A DNA stretch of 64,000 nt, from the NCBI GenBank assembly GCA_023974075.1, contig JAMFTG010000697.1, positions 16,001-80,000 on the forward strand, given 5' to 3'. The DNA is from Chaenocephalus aceratus (taxonomy: Eukaryota > Chordata > Actinopteri > Perciformes > Channichthyidae). Each line of letters opens with the position of its first letter. Positions within the stretch are counted from its first letter, which is position 1. Shown here one piece after another: positions 23,871 to 36,500 of this stretch. Made by a program: the position numbers and the translations under genes. The notes under the pieces were generated by a model. It had not been told where the DNA came from. It made no database searches and was given only the letters and a program-made list of their open reading frames with translations.

Positions 23871-26800
23871 TGACAACGTTTCCATTGGTCCCTCTTCTTT
23901 AGAGAAGACCAGGAAGTGATGGATACACGGATCGTGTTCCAACCAATAGGCACGCAGTGACTCTAAAGAATAATGATCACGCACCAACACACATTCAGAC
24001 TAAAGGAACCAGCTGTTTGGGAAATGAGAGAAGTAGAAAGTACAGGTATTTGTGTTCAACATGTGAGAAGTACAAAGTACAGGTATTTGGGTTCAACATG
24101 TGAGAAGTAGAAAGTACAGGTATTTGTGTTCAACATGTGAGAAGTAGAAAGTACAGGTATTTGAGTTCAACATGTGAGAAGTAGAAAGTACAGGTATTTG
24201 AGTTCAACATGAGAGAAGTAGAAAGTACAGGTATTTGAGTTCAACATGTGAGAAGTAGAAAGTACAGGTATTTGAGTTCAACATGAGAGAAGTAGAAAGT
24301 ACAGGTATTTGTGTTCAACATGTGAGAAGTAGAAAGTACAGGTATTTGAGTTCAACATGTGAGAAGTACAAAGTACAGGTATTTGGGTTCAACATGTGAG
24401 AAGTAGAAAGTACAGGTATTTGAGTTCAACATGTGAGAAGTAGAAAGTACAGGTATTTGAGTTCAACATGAGAGAAGTACAAAGTACAGGTATTTGGGTT
24501 CAACATGTGAGAAGTAGAAAGTACAGGTATTTGTGTTCAACATGTGAGAAGTAGAAAGTACAGGTATTTGAGTTCAACATGTGAGAAGTAGAAAGTACAG
24601 GTATTTGAGTTCAACATGAGAGAAGTAGAAAGTACAGGTATTTGAGTTCAACATGAGAGAAGTAGAAAGTACAGGTATTTGTGTTCAACATGTGAGAAGT
24701 AGAAAGTACAGGTATTTGAGTTCAACTTGTGAGAAGTACAAAGTACAGGTATTTGGGTTCAACATGTGAGAAGTAGAAAGTACAGGTATTTGTGTTCAAC
24801 ATGTGAGAAGTAGAAAGTACAGGTATTTGAGTTCAACATGTGAGAAGTAGAAAGTACAGGTATTTGAGTTCAACATGAGAGAAGTAGAAAGTACAGGTAT
24901 TTGTGTTCAACATGTGAGAAGTAGAAAGTACAGGTATTTGTGTTCAACATGTGAGAAGTAGAAAGTACAGGTATTTGAGTTCAACATGTGAGAAGTAGAA
25001 AGTACAGGTATTTGTGTTCAACATGTGAGAAGTAGAAAGTACAGGTATTTGAGTTCAACATGAGAGAAGTAGAAAGTACAGGTATTTGTGTTCAACATGT
25101 GAGAAGTAGAAAGTACAGGTATTTTAGTTCAACATGTGAGAAGTAGAAAGTACAGGTATTTGAGTTCAACATGTGAGAAGTAGAAAGTACAGGTATTTGA
25201 GTTCAACATGTGAGAAGTAGAAAGTACAGGTATTTGAGTTCAACATGAGAGAAGTAGAAAGTACAGGTATTTGAGTTCAACATGAGAGAAGTAGAAAGTA
25301 CAGGTATTTGTGTTCAACATGAGAGAAGTAGAAAGTACAGGTATTTGAGTTCAACATGTAAGAAGTAGAAAGTACAGGTATTTGAGTTCAAAATGTGAGA
25401 AGTAGAAAGTACAGGTATTTGAGTTCAACATGTGAGAAGTAGAAAGTACAGGTATTTGAGTTCAACATGAGAGAAGTAGAAAGTATAGGTATTTGGGTTC
25501 AACATGTGAGAAGTAGAAAGTACAGGTATTTGAGTTCAAAATGTGAGAAGTAGAAAGTACAGGTATTTGTGTTCAACATGTAAGAAGTAGAAAGTACAGG
25601 TATTTGAGTTCAACATGTAAGAAGTAGAAAGTACAGGTATTTGAGTTCAACATGAGAGAAGTAGAAAGTACAGGTATTTGTGTTCAACATGTAAGAAGTA
25701 GAAAGTACAGGTATTTGAGTTCAACATGTAAGAAGTAGAAAGTACAGGTATTTGAGTTCAACATGAGAGAAGTAGAAAGTACAGGTATTTGTGTTCAACA
25801 TGTAAGAAGTAGAAAGTACAGGTATTTGGGTTCAACATGTAAGAAGGTTAGAATTTAAATGTCACAGCTGAAGTGGGCCAGTTGAGGTTAGAATTTAAAT
25901 GTCACAGCTGAAGTGGGCCAGTTGAGGTTATAATTTAAATGTCACAGCTGAAGTGGGCCAGTTGAGGTTAGAATTGAAATGTCACAGCTGAAGTGGGCCA
26001 GTTGAGGTTCGGGATCGCTTAAACGGATTTAGTGCGTCGTCTGAATTGAAACAGAAGTTAATTGAACTGGTTCTTCAGGAGTTAGTAGAGGTGAGACCTT
26101 GCTGATCCAGGTGGATCTGAGCCGAGCAGTAAACTTACATAGACTCAATTAGTGCTGCGTACCGGCAAGCCGAACCGGTACTGGACTTGTAAAAAGTTTC
26201 GGTTCAAGTCCGGTTAAAACCGGAACGTCGGGAATCGGTACTTGGACTCGCAAAAAAACTAGCACTTACGTATATTCTGGTGTCTGTTGTTATTTAAACA
26301 TTCCCTGATGAACGTTATTCAGCGTCAATAAATGAGTGCTAACCCCAGTGTGCTCAGTGTACAACATCACATGTGATTTCACCTTCGATTCACGGTTTGA
26401 AGACGTAGCATTTCGCCACATGCTAATGCTAACCGGAAGTTAAGAATTTTCAGATTAAAAGTATTAAGTTAATAGTGTGAACTTCCGGTTTTTTCAGAAT
26501 AAAACTGATTTAAATTAAATAGTGTATTTAATTCAAAATTACGCCATATCAACATTGATTTTAATTTCTAACAGTATGTATGTACATCACTATGTATGTA
26601 GTATGTACTGTATAATGTCACATGTAGAGTTGTAGAAAATACATGGTGTACAGACAGTACAGTACACTCTGACTGTACAGTCACTACAGTGTAGCCTATA
26701 CTGTATAGTAGGTGTGTAACAGTGTAATGCGTATAGTCTACTCTGCACTCTACCTTTCAGCAAAGCTTTAGGGATTTAGGCTCAGTCAGCTCAGGGACTG

Positions 26801-29800
26801 TTTGGTTACTTTAGTTTGGTAAATGAAATAAATGTTTGAACTTTGTAGTCGTTCACTGTAGTTGCTGTCATAAGTCATTTGTAGACTAAGTGGCAAAAAG
26901 TGTTTTTTTTACATTTGTACTTTGTAGAGAAATGTAGACACAAGTTGGAAGGGAGCGCAATAAACCTGACGAGTTTGAATTTGAGTTGATTATGAGTTAA
27001 TTTTCAATTGATAATTAGCTCACAATAAGTTCACTTTAGTTACTCACACAACTTGACACAAGACATGGGTTCAGGAACTTCAGGTCCGGATTTATAGTTC
27101 CGGACCTGAACCTGAACCTCTGGACTCTGAACCTGAATGTGAGTCCAGGTACGCAGCTCTAGACTCAATAGGTTCTGTTAGGTCAATTAGTAGGTCTGAG
27201 TAATTGCCGGAATAAATGAACAGGCCTCCCGACTCCAACAATATCATAAATGTTTGTTTGACACAGAGATTATTTTCTGACATAATCCAAAATCCCATGG
27301 AGGAATCCCATTGGACCAGGGAGATGCTGCATTCAGGGACATACACAGAAATACAACATCCCCGAACCTCTCTATCCTGCCAAAGATGGCTTAATGCAAC
27401 TATAGACACAGATTAGAACATGGGTAAATACCATCATTACATAAAAAAGGACTTTAAAACCTTTTCTGAAAATCAAATTACCAAATGAGTTAATTTTGAC
27501 TGTTTAGCTAAATATGTCCATCCCTCCAGATGAGTGTTGCGTACCTTTGAGGAGGAGAGGACGATGCTTTTGACGATCTGAGGCTGAGTGAAGACCTGAA
27601 TCTCCTCAATCACCCGAGGTCCTCCGGCCAGCAAAGCCACTTTGTGGAGGAACCCGGACTCTGCAGGACCAGAGAGGACGAACACGGTGTATCAAAACAT
27701 TTAGATAGAACAACTGATCAGAATCAGGGGCAGGTTTGTTGCCAAGTAGGTTTACACCAACGAGGAACTTGCCTTGGTGAGTGTCCTGTCTTGTAAGCAT
27801 ATATTCCTGCTATTGACTGCAGTATTTTTGACATGTTAGTCATCCAGAAGTTCTGTACTGTTTATATTTGATTTAATATTTTTCATTTTATTTTTACTTT
27901 ACATTTTTAGTTGTTAATTCTCTATTCCACTTGTTTAAGTATTTTAATTGTAATGAACACACTGATGATGCTTCTGTAACTAAATAATTTCCCAAAATGG
28001 GATAAATAAAGTATATATCTATCTATATTTATATATCTATCTATGGTGCGTAGGTAAACACACTAAAAGACGCACAATTTGTTCCCCCGTTTTTAGAGAT
28101 GTGGGTACGGAGGAAAAGAGAGAGGGCTTTATTTCCTGACACTTTGTGAGTCTCCGGCACACCGGGGACACATCCAGGGGTGGTTCTAAGGGGGGCCAAC
28201 AGAGGCCAGTGCCCCCTAACGCTGACCAGGGACTCCACTCCAAAAAAAAAGGTTACAATATTACGATTTATTGGAACTAAATCAAATCAGAGACCCGGAT
28301 GTACAGTGGAGATTAAACTGTTCATTACCTTATAAAAGAAAATACTAATAATATTTATGTTTTTTAATTAAATTGTAACTTAAATTTCCCAAAACAAATA
28401 CCAATTACTGTATTTCATGTTTATTTTACACAATTACTTTATACTCTCTTTGCCTCTTTACCCGCTCTTATTGTGCCCCTCTCATGTAATAACCGCCCCC
28501 CCCCAGTCAAATTGATCTAGAACCGCCACTGCACATATTTATGTATAAAAGACATGCATTTTGCATGATGGGAGACCTTTAAAGTATAGAGGCATAGAGG
28601 AGTGTAAGGAGGGCTGAGGGTCGCCCCAGCTGTTCACCTGTCAGCAGGAACAGGACGGTGTATTGTTTGCCGTTGAGGGCCTTCGTCCTCATCGCCGCCA
28701 CGCGACTGTACCGCTGATCTGAAGAAACGAGCGGAGCGCCGGCCGACTTCACGCTGCCGCTCGTCAGGAAACTCTTCTTCACTTGAGATAATTCAGAATC
28801 TGTAGCGCTGTCCAGCCCACACTGTCAGCAGGACATGGAGGGGGGGTCACACGTTAACATTATCGTAGAAATGTATCACTAGTTCAAATTCAAAGGTTTT
28901 ATCATCATATGCACATAAGCTACAGTGTAGGAATGGCAATGCAATTCTTCTAAACCTGAGCTCCTCCAACAATGCAACATATATCATAAAATACAAAAAT
29001 AGAAAATCCAAAATAAAAATTGTGCAAAAAGTCTATATACATGTAAATAGAATATGATATGTACAAGAACAGACTATGCAATTAATGACTTAAGACCAAA
29101 TGAAATACGGTTTATTGCGGTGACAACTATTTATATACATAAGTAGATTAGGTTAGACAGAAGTGGGCCCACATCCAAACCCTGATGGGCGCGTTTCTTT
29201 TGTTTTTCTTTTGTTCAAGGAACCACATTTAGTTGATTCATCAGTGTGGATCCTGGCTTTGACTCGTGTGCCAGTACGTCCTCACCTGTCCCAGGTGGGA
29301 GTGTGTTCCCAGCAGGGAGCTCCACAGGTGTGTTTGTGTGTCGAAGGTCCGGTAGCTTCCATTAAACACCGCCTGGACGTCCTGCAGCGTAAAGACGCAA
29401 ACCGCTGACTCTGCCCCCGAAGACCTGAAGCAGACGGGAGGGAGAACTGAGAGGCTTGATCTCAGACACGACGACGACACGACGACACTTTCACGGTCAG
29501 ATCAGGTCTGAAATGCTCCTCGCATCACAGCAGCTCCATGTGTCAACAGACCAACACCAACACACGTGAGAAACAAACAACAAACATGTACATAACCAAC
29601 CCGGTATCACGGCAAGACGTGACACCGGGTCGAACATCACAGCGGGACCAGTGAGAGAACAGGCTTCTCTCTATTCAGATGTTTACATTTAGGATTGTTT
29701 GTTTCCAGTCTTTTAATTTCTCTAATTGAACAATGTCTGGTCTTTTTATGCTGCGACGCAAACATTTCCCAAATTGGGATCAATAAAGTACTTCTTATCT

Positions 29801-32800
29801 TATCGTATGTACCTTCCGCTGACATTGTGAGTTTTGGACTTTAGAAGTTAGTAAATCAATAAGCAGAGGATAAGGAAGCGAAATCGAACATATCCACTTC
29901 CTCCCGAAAGCAGAAGAGGTGATCGTGACCGCCTGATCTGCACCGCGCTGAGAGTGGGTCCTCTGTTGGACCGCTGCGTCCAGCCAGAGGGACATGTGGC
30001 GTCCACACTGATCTGCACCGCGCTGAGAGTGGGTCCTCTGTTGGACCGCCAGAGGGACATGTGGCGTCCACACTGATCTGCACCGCGCTGAGAGTGGGTC
30101 CTCTGTTGGACAGCCAGAGGGACATGTGGCGTCCGCACTGATCTAATAACACAGTTTTGAGTTGAATCAACTTCTTTTGATGAAAAGTCATTTCCCTTTT
30201 CCTGGAGTCACAACAGAGGACGTTTGGCCAGACTAATACATTTCTAAGGCTAAATAAATGAAACCATTCCCAGTTAAGAATGAGATATTAATTATGGATG
30301 CCATAAATGATTGCATTTAGTTTCTTATGTTTCCAGTGTGATATCTAACGGAAGCTAAATCCATTTCTCTTATTATAAGAATTATCTTAACAAAAAAGTC
30401 TTTCTTCTCAACTAATGGGGAAATTACGTTGTAAAAACAATAACTTTAACTTTCTCTCGTTCAGATTAATCAGATGCCCTGCTGAACATAACGGTCCAAC
30501 AAGGAGGACCAACTCCAGCTTGCAGTGTGAAAAGCCCCGTACCACTGCGAGGTGAAGACGCCGTAGAACAGCGTCTCTGAGGAGCTGGCGCCCTCCGGTG
30601 GTGGGAGGGTGAAGACGTGCTGCAGGACGTTGAAGGGAAGCTGTTTGGGAACCTGGCAGAGCAGCGGCGCTTTAGCGAAGGACGTCCACTTATTCTGGAG
30701 AGTCCGCTGCCCCCCCACATCGTCCTGTGGAGACAACGCAACAATGTGTTATACACTCAGATCTGAACCCAGAAGAACCCGGACCCATTTATACTTTTGG
30801 GGAAATTATGCGGAACATGTTTTAGACTTAATACTAGACCACATCGAACACATTTCTGACGAGTAACCCCCCCCTTAGAGATCTGAAAAGTTACTATATG
30901 TCACATTGGGCGTTAATGTAATGCTTATTAATAACTTAATGAGGATTGTTTTTTGGTTTAACATTCTTTTAATTGAAGAATATACGAAGCAACATGTTAC
31001 ACATTTATATATCTTTAAGTGGTGTCACTCGATTCAAACACATCCCTGTAGCTTTTTTCAGAATACTTTTTTTGTTCTCCTTCAAAATCCTGACTTTTTT
31101 CAGAACTCCGAAAATATTCTCAACATTCTGAGTTTTTCAAGAAATCTATTTTTTTCTATAAATTCTGACATTTTTCAAAATCCCGGGACTCAATAATAAA
31201 AAGACAGGAAAATATACAAATAAAACGATTTGAAATACAACAAAAGACCATAAAATGTAAGACAATCTTGCTCTAATGTACATTCTCTTCAAGATATTGA
31301 AGGGACTGTTATTTTGTATTTATTGATTGTTGTGTTTTATTTATGTCTTAATGTGTGCATATGTAAACATGTGTCTTGATTGTGTATATATAGGATATAC
31401 TTATTTTCACACATATTTTTATATATATTTGTTTTTATATTCTGGATCGTGGGAAAGGTATTTCGATCTCTGTGTCCACACAAACTGAAAGATTGACAAT
31501 AAAGTTGGCTTTGACTTTGACTCAGGAGGATGTGGCGTAATCTTAAAGCAGCTCCATATATATTAATATCTTCCGTCACCTTGCAGACTTGAGCGACGCG
31601 AGCGATCCGCAGCTCGTCCACAAAGCTGAACTCTTTCCCGACTTCAGTGAAGAAGAAGAACAGCTTCCTGTCCACCGCCGCCGAGCCCACGAACGCCGGC
31701 TCTGAAACAGGAAGTACAATTTATTTATTTATTATTTTACATATTTAATAAATCAACAAAACCTTTTTTTCAGAATACATTTTTCTCTCAAATGTCTGAC
31801 TTTTTCCAGATAGAATAACACATGCGTCACTTCCGGGCAACAATTACGGCTCCGCCCACTTTTGGGGGAAAACAAAGCGGTCATTTGAACGGCGGTCGAT
31901 ACGCATTCTGAAGTTTTTGCCAATCCGATCAGAAATGTTTGAAACCCGTGGGTTTGTGGATCTTCAAAGAGCCCGATCACGATGGGCAAACAATTACATT
32001 CAATCATTGGAAATCGACGATCGGGCTCGATATATGGTTAAATATAGCAGCAGGCGATCGATGTCCATAGATGAGAGTAACATCTACGTCACTTTACGGC
32101 CCCGCCCACTTTTGGGGGAACCAACGCTGTCATCTGAACGGCGATCGAGCCTGAAGCCACAGAGCTCTTCTGTTCTTAGAGGAAGTTCAGAAACACTGAA
32201 CTCTGGATCTGTTTTAATGTTTGAGGAGCAATAAACGACCCAGCAGCTTGTTGGCTGATACAACTATTATGTTCCGCCTCGCTCATGAGAGAAACAGCCT
32301 CGCCTACTGATTTTAATTTAACCATATATCGAGCCCGATCGTCGATTTCCAATGATTGAATGTAATAGTTTGCCTGACCTCGTGATCGGGCTCTTTGAGG
32401 ATCCACAAACCCACGGTTTTCAAAAATGTCTGATCGATTGGCTAAAACTTCAGAATGTGTATCGACCGCCAATCGAATGACAGCTTTGTTTTCCCCCAAA
32501 AGTGTTCCGTATTTGTCGCCCGGAAGTGACGCAGGTGTTACTCATCCATACCGATTATTTTTTTAGAATATATATTTTCTTTCCTCAGAATTTGATATTT
32601 TTCCAAGATTTTCAAGAAATCCGTTCTGTTCTCTCCATATTCTCCAATTTTTCCAATTTGGGATTATTTTCAGATTCCCACATTTTTGCCCAAATTCAGG
32701 GTTTATTTCTCCAAATTCTGACTTTTTTCAGAATCCTGATTTTTTTCCTCAAAATTCAGTTTTTTTCCTCAAAATCCCAGATTTGTTCAGATTACTACTT

Positions 32801-33492
32801 TTGTCACATTCTTTTTTTCACGTTGTGAGTTGGGACTTTTTCCATTTAAATTGACACCTTCAGTTTATGGGACAGCCGGATTTTTGTTCAGCTTGACATT
32901 TAAAATACGCAGAGTTTTAGAAACAGGATCAAATGTAAAGAAACACAGAAGTGAGAAGTTCTTCCAGACATTGTATTTTTTGTTCGGCTAAAAGAGGAAG
33001 TGAATTATCGCTGATAGGAAACAGGAAGTTGAGCTGTCTGAAACCTCTCGTCTTTAAAATCAGCATTCTATTAAACAAAAACCTCAACAAATCAAACTTT
33101 GAATGTATTCATTTATTATTGTTATTATAATTATTTACTAATGTAATTATTTATTTATTGTTTCAACATTACAAATATTATTATTGCTATTTTGTTATTA
33201 TTATAGTTTACATTTATTTGTATATTTATTTAACTTATTAGTTTTATTATAATGTTGTTATAATAATTATAATGTGTTCTTATTATTATTATTATTATTG
33301 TATTTATTATTATAATATGTATTACTATTATGTATTATTATTATAATTGTTATCATTATATTATTATTATTATAATAATTGTTATTATTATTTTTATTAT
33401 TCAGAATACCTTTATTCGTAAAGTATACACATATTAAAGATTAAAACAAATTAAGAAATTACACAATTGACAAAATACACATCCTGTTACAG

Positions 33493-33530
<38 letters not shown>

Positions 33531-36500
33531 ATTTGTGCTGCCTCTCACCCTGCAGCAGGGCGATGGAGGTGTCCTGGCTGACGTCCTGCCCCCCCCGGCT
33601 GAAGTGTCTGGAGATCTGAGCTCGTTCTCCTCTGAAGTCGGTGGTCGAGGCGGTGAAAAGCTCTCCGTCTGCGCAGAGAACCACGATACGTTGAACACGA
33701 CCTCAAATCAACTTTGATTTCATGAAGCGTCTCTAAACCTGCGTCAGAGAGCCGAGGCCTGTTCGACGAGCCGGTTCCACCTGGATGTGTGTCAGTTAGC
33801 CGGTTTACAGGTTCATGATATCACTGCCCGTCTAACACACCGTCTGACTTTCATTACATCTGACTCAGCGTTTCCTCAACTCAACGTGTTGTTAAAATAA
33901 TGCTTCTGCATCCAGTCTGTGACTCAAACATATCCAGGGTACGTTGAACAGGCTTCGTAGTACAGGCCTCAGGTCAGAACGCTTTGGAGAGGAATCATTC
34001 TCTGTTGCTCTTCATGATGTTAATGTGTATGAATCTTTAGGAAGGGGCGTTCAGACTGACCCACGGTGAGGGCGCTGTTTCTCTGCAGCGGGCTGAACGG
34101 ACAGCGTAGCTTAGCTTTCGCATCGACGAGTCCAACCAGAGAGAAGCTTTCTGCGTCCTGAAGACCAATCACAGAGTCACAGAGTCGCTGAGTCGCAGAG
34201 TCGCAGAGTCACAGAGTCGCTGAGTCGCAGAGTCGCAGAGTCGCTGAGTCGCAGAGTCGCTGAGTCGCAGAGTCGCTGAGTCGCAGAGTCGCAGAGTCGC
34301 TGAGTCGCAGAGTCGCTGAGTCGCAGAGTCGCTGAGTCGCAGAGTCGCAGAGTCGCTGAGTCGCAGAGTCGCTGAGTCGCAGAGTCGCTGAGTCGCAGAG
34401 TCAGTCGCTGAGTCGCAGAGTCGCTGAGTCGCAGAGTCGCAGAGTCGCAGAGTCGCTGAGTCGCTGAGTCGCAGAGTCGCTGAGTCGCAGAGTCACAGGG
34501 TCGCTGAGTCGCAGAGTCGCTGAGTCGCTGAGTCGCAGAGTCGCAGAGTCGCTGAGTCGCAGAGTCGCAGAGTCGCTGAGTCGCAGAGTCACTGAGTCGC
34601 TGAGTCACAGAGTCACAACAGAGTCGCTGAGTCGCAGAGTCGCAGAGTCACAGAGTCACAGGTCGAGTCGCAGAGTCGCAGAGTCGCTGAGTCGCAGAGT
34701 CGCTGAGTCGCAGAGTCGCTGAGTCGCAGAGTCGCAGAGTCGCTGAGTCGCAGAGTCGCTGAGTCGCAGAGTCGCTGAGTCGCAGAGTCAGTCGCTGAGT
34801 CGCAGAGTCGCTGAGTCGCAGAGTCGCAGAGTCGCAGAGTCGCTGAGTCGCTGAGTCGCAGAGTCGCTGAGTCGCAGAGTCACAGGGTCGCTGAGTCGCA
34901 GAGTCGCTGAGTCGCTGAGTCGCAGAGTCGCAGAGTCGCTGAGTCGCAGAGTCGCAGAGTCGCTGAGTCGCAGAGTCACTGAGTCGCTGAGTCACAGAGT
35001 CACAACAGAGTCTCTGAGTCGCAGAGTCGCAGAGTCACAGAGTCACAGAGTCGCTGAGTCGCAGAGTCGCAGAGTCGCTGAGTCGCAGAGTCGCTGAGTC
35101 GCAGAGTCGCTGAGTCGCAGAGTCGCTGAGTCGCAGAGTCGCAGAGTCGCTGAGTCGCAGAGTCAGTCGCTGAGTCGCAGAGTCGCAGAGTCGCAGAGTC
35201 CGCTGAGTCGCTGAGTCGCAGAGTCGCTGAGTCGCAGAGTCACAGGGTCGCTGAGTCGCAGAGTCGCTGAGTCGCTGAGTCGCTGAGTCGCTGAGTCGCA
35301 GAGTCGCAGAGTCGCTGAGTCGCTGAGTCGCAGAGTCGCAGAGTCGCAGAGTCGCTGAGTCGCTGAGTCGCAGAGTCGCTGAGTCGCTGAGTCGCAGAGT
35401 CGCTGAGTCGCTGAGTCGCAGAGTCGCAGAGTCGCTGAGTCGCAGAGTCGCTGAGTCGCTGAGTCGCAGAGTCGCTGAGTCGCTGAGTCGCAGAGTCGCA
35501 GAGTCGCTGAGTCGCTGAGTCGCAGAGTCTTAGAGTCGCTGAGTCTTAGAGTCGCAGAGTCGCTGAGTCGCAGAGTCGCAGAGTCACAGAGTCACTGGAA
35601 GATCCATCATTTATATCAGTCAGTGATATACAGTAAGTACTCAGATGTCGACTTGTACTAGAGTAAAAGTATAAGTACTCAGATCTTGTACTAGAGTAAA
35701 AGTAGAAGTACTCAGATCTTGTACTTTAGTGAAAGTAGAAGTACTCAGATCTTGTTCTTGAGTAAAAGTAGAAGTACTCTGATCTTGTACTAGAGTAAAA
35801 GTAGAAGTACTCAGATCTTGTACTTTAGTAAAAGTAGAAGTACTCAGATATTGTACTTTAGTAAAAGTAGAAGTACTCAGATCTTGTTCTTGAGTAAAAG
35901 TAGAAGTACTCAGATCTTGTTCTTGAGTAAAAGTAGAAGTAATCAGATCTTATATTTACCTTTCCACAAAGTTAAATAATACACAGTACTTGAGGAACTA
36001 CACGTGGTTATTTTCCACCACCAGCGTTACTGAAGCAGAAATGAAAGTGAGTTTCAGTGATTCACGTACGATGAAGGCGTCGTGGGGGCTGAAGGCGAAG
36101 CTGCCGCAGACGTACAGGTGAGACGAGTTCACCTGAGAGAGGACGCTCACGAAGTTAGGACAGTCCACCTGAGAGAGGACAACATGAGGTTAGGACAGTC
36201 CACCTGAGAGAGGACAACATGAGGTTAGGACAGTCCACCTGAGAGAGGACGCTCACGAAGTTAGGACAGTCCACCTGAGAGAGGACAACATGAGGTTAGG
36301 ACAGTCAACCTGAGAGAGGACAACATGAGGTTAGGACAGTCCACCTGAGAGAGGACAACATGAGGTTAGGACAGTCAACCTGAGAGAGGACGCTCACGAA
36401 GTTAGGACAGTCCACCTGAGAGAGGACAACATGAGGTTAGGACAGTCAACCTGAGAGAGGACAACATGAGGTTAGGACAGTCCACCTGAGAGAGGACAAC

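Noticed and set aside
14590..25845. CRISPR-like regularly spaced repeats
   Set aside because: Units are contiguous 37-bp tandem copies without unique spacers, in an animal intron.
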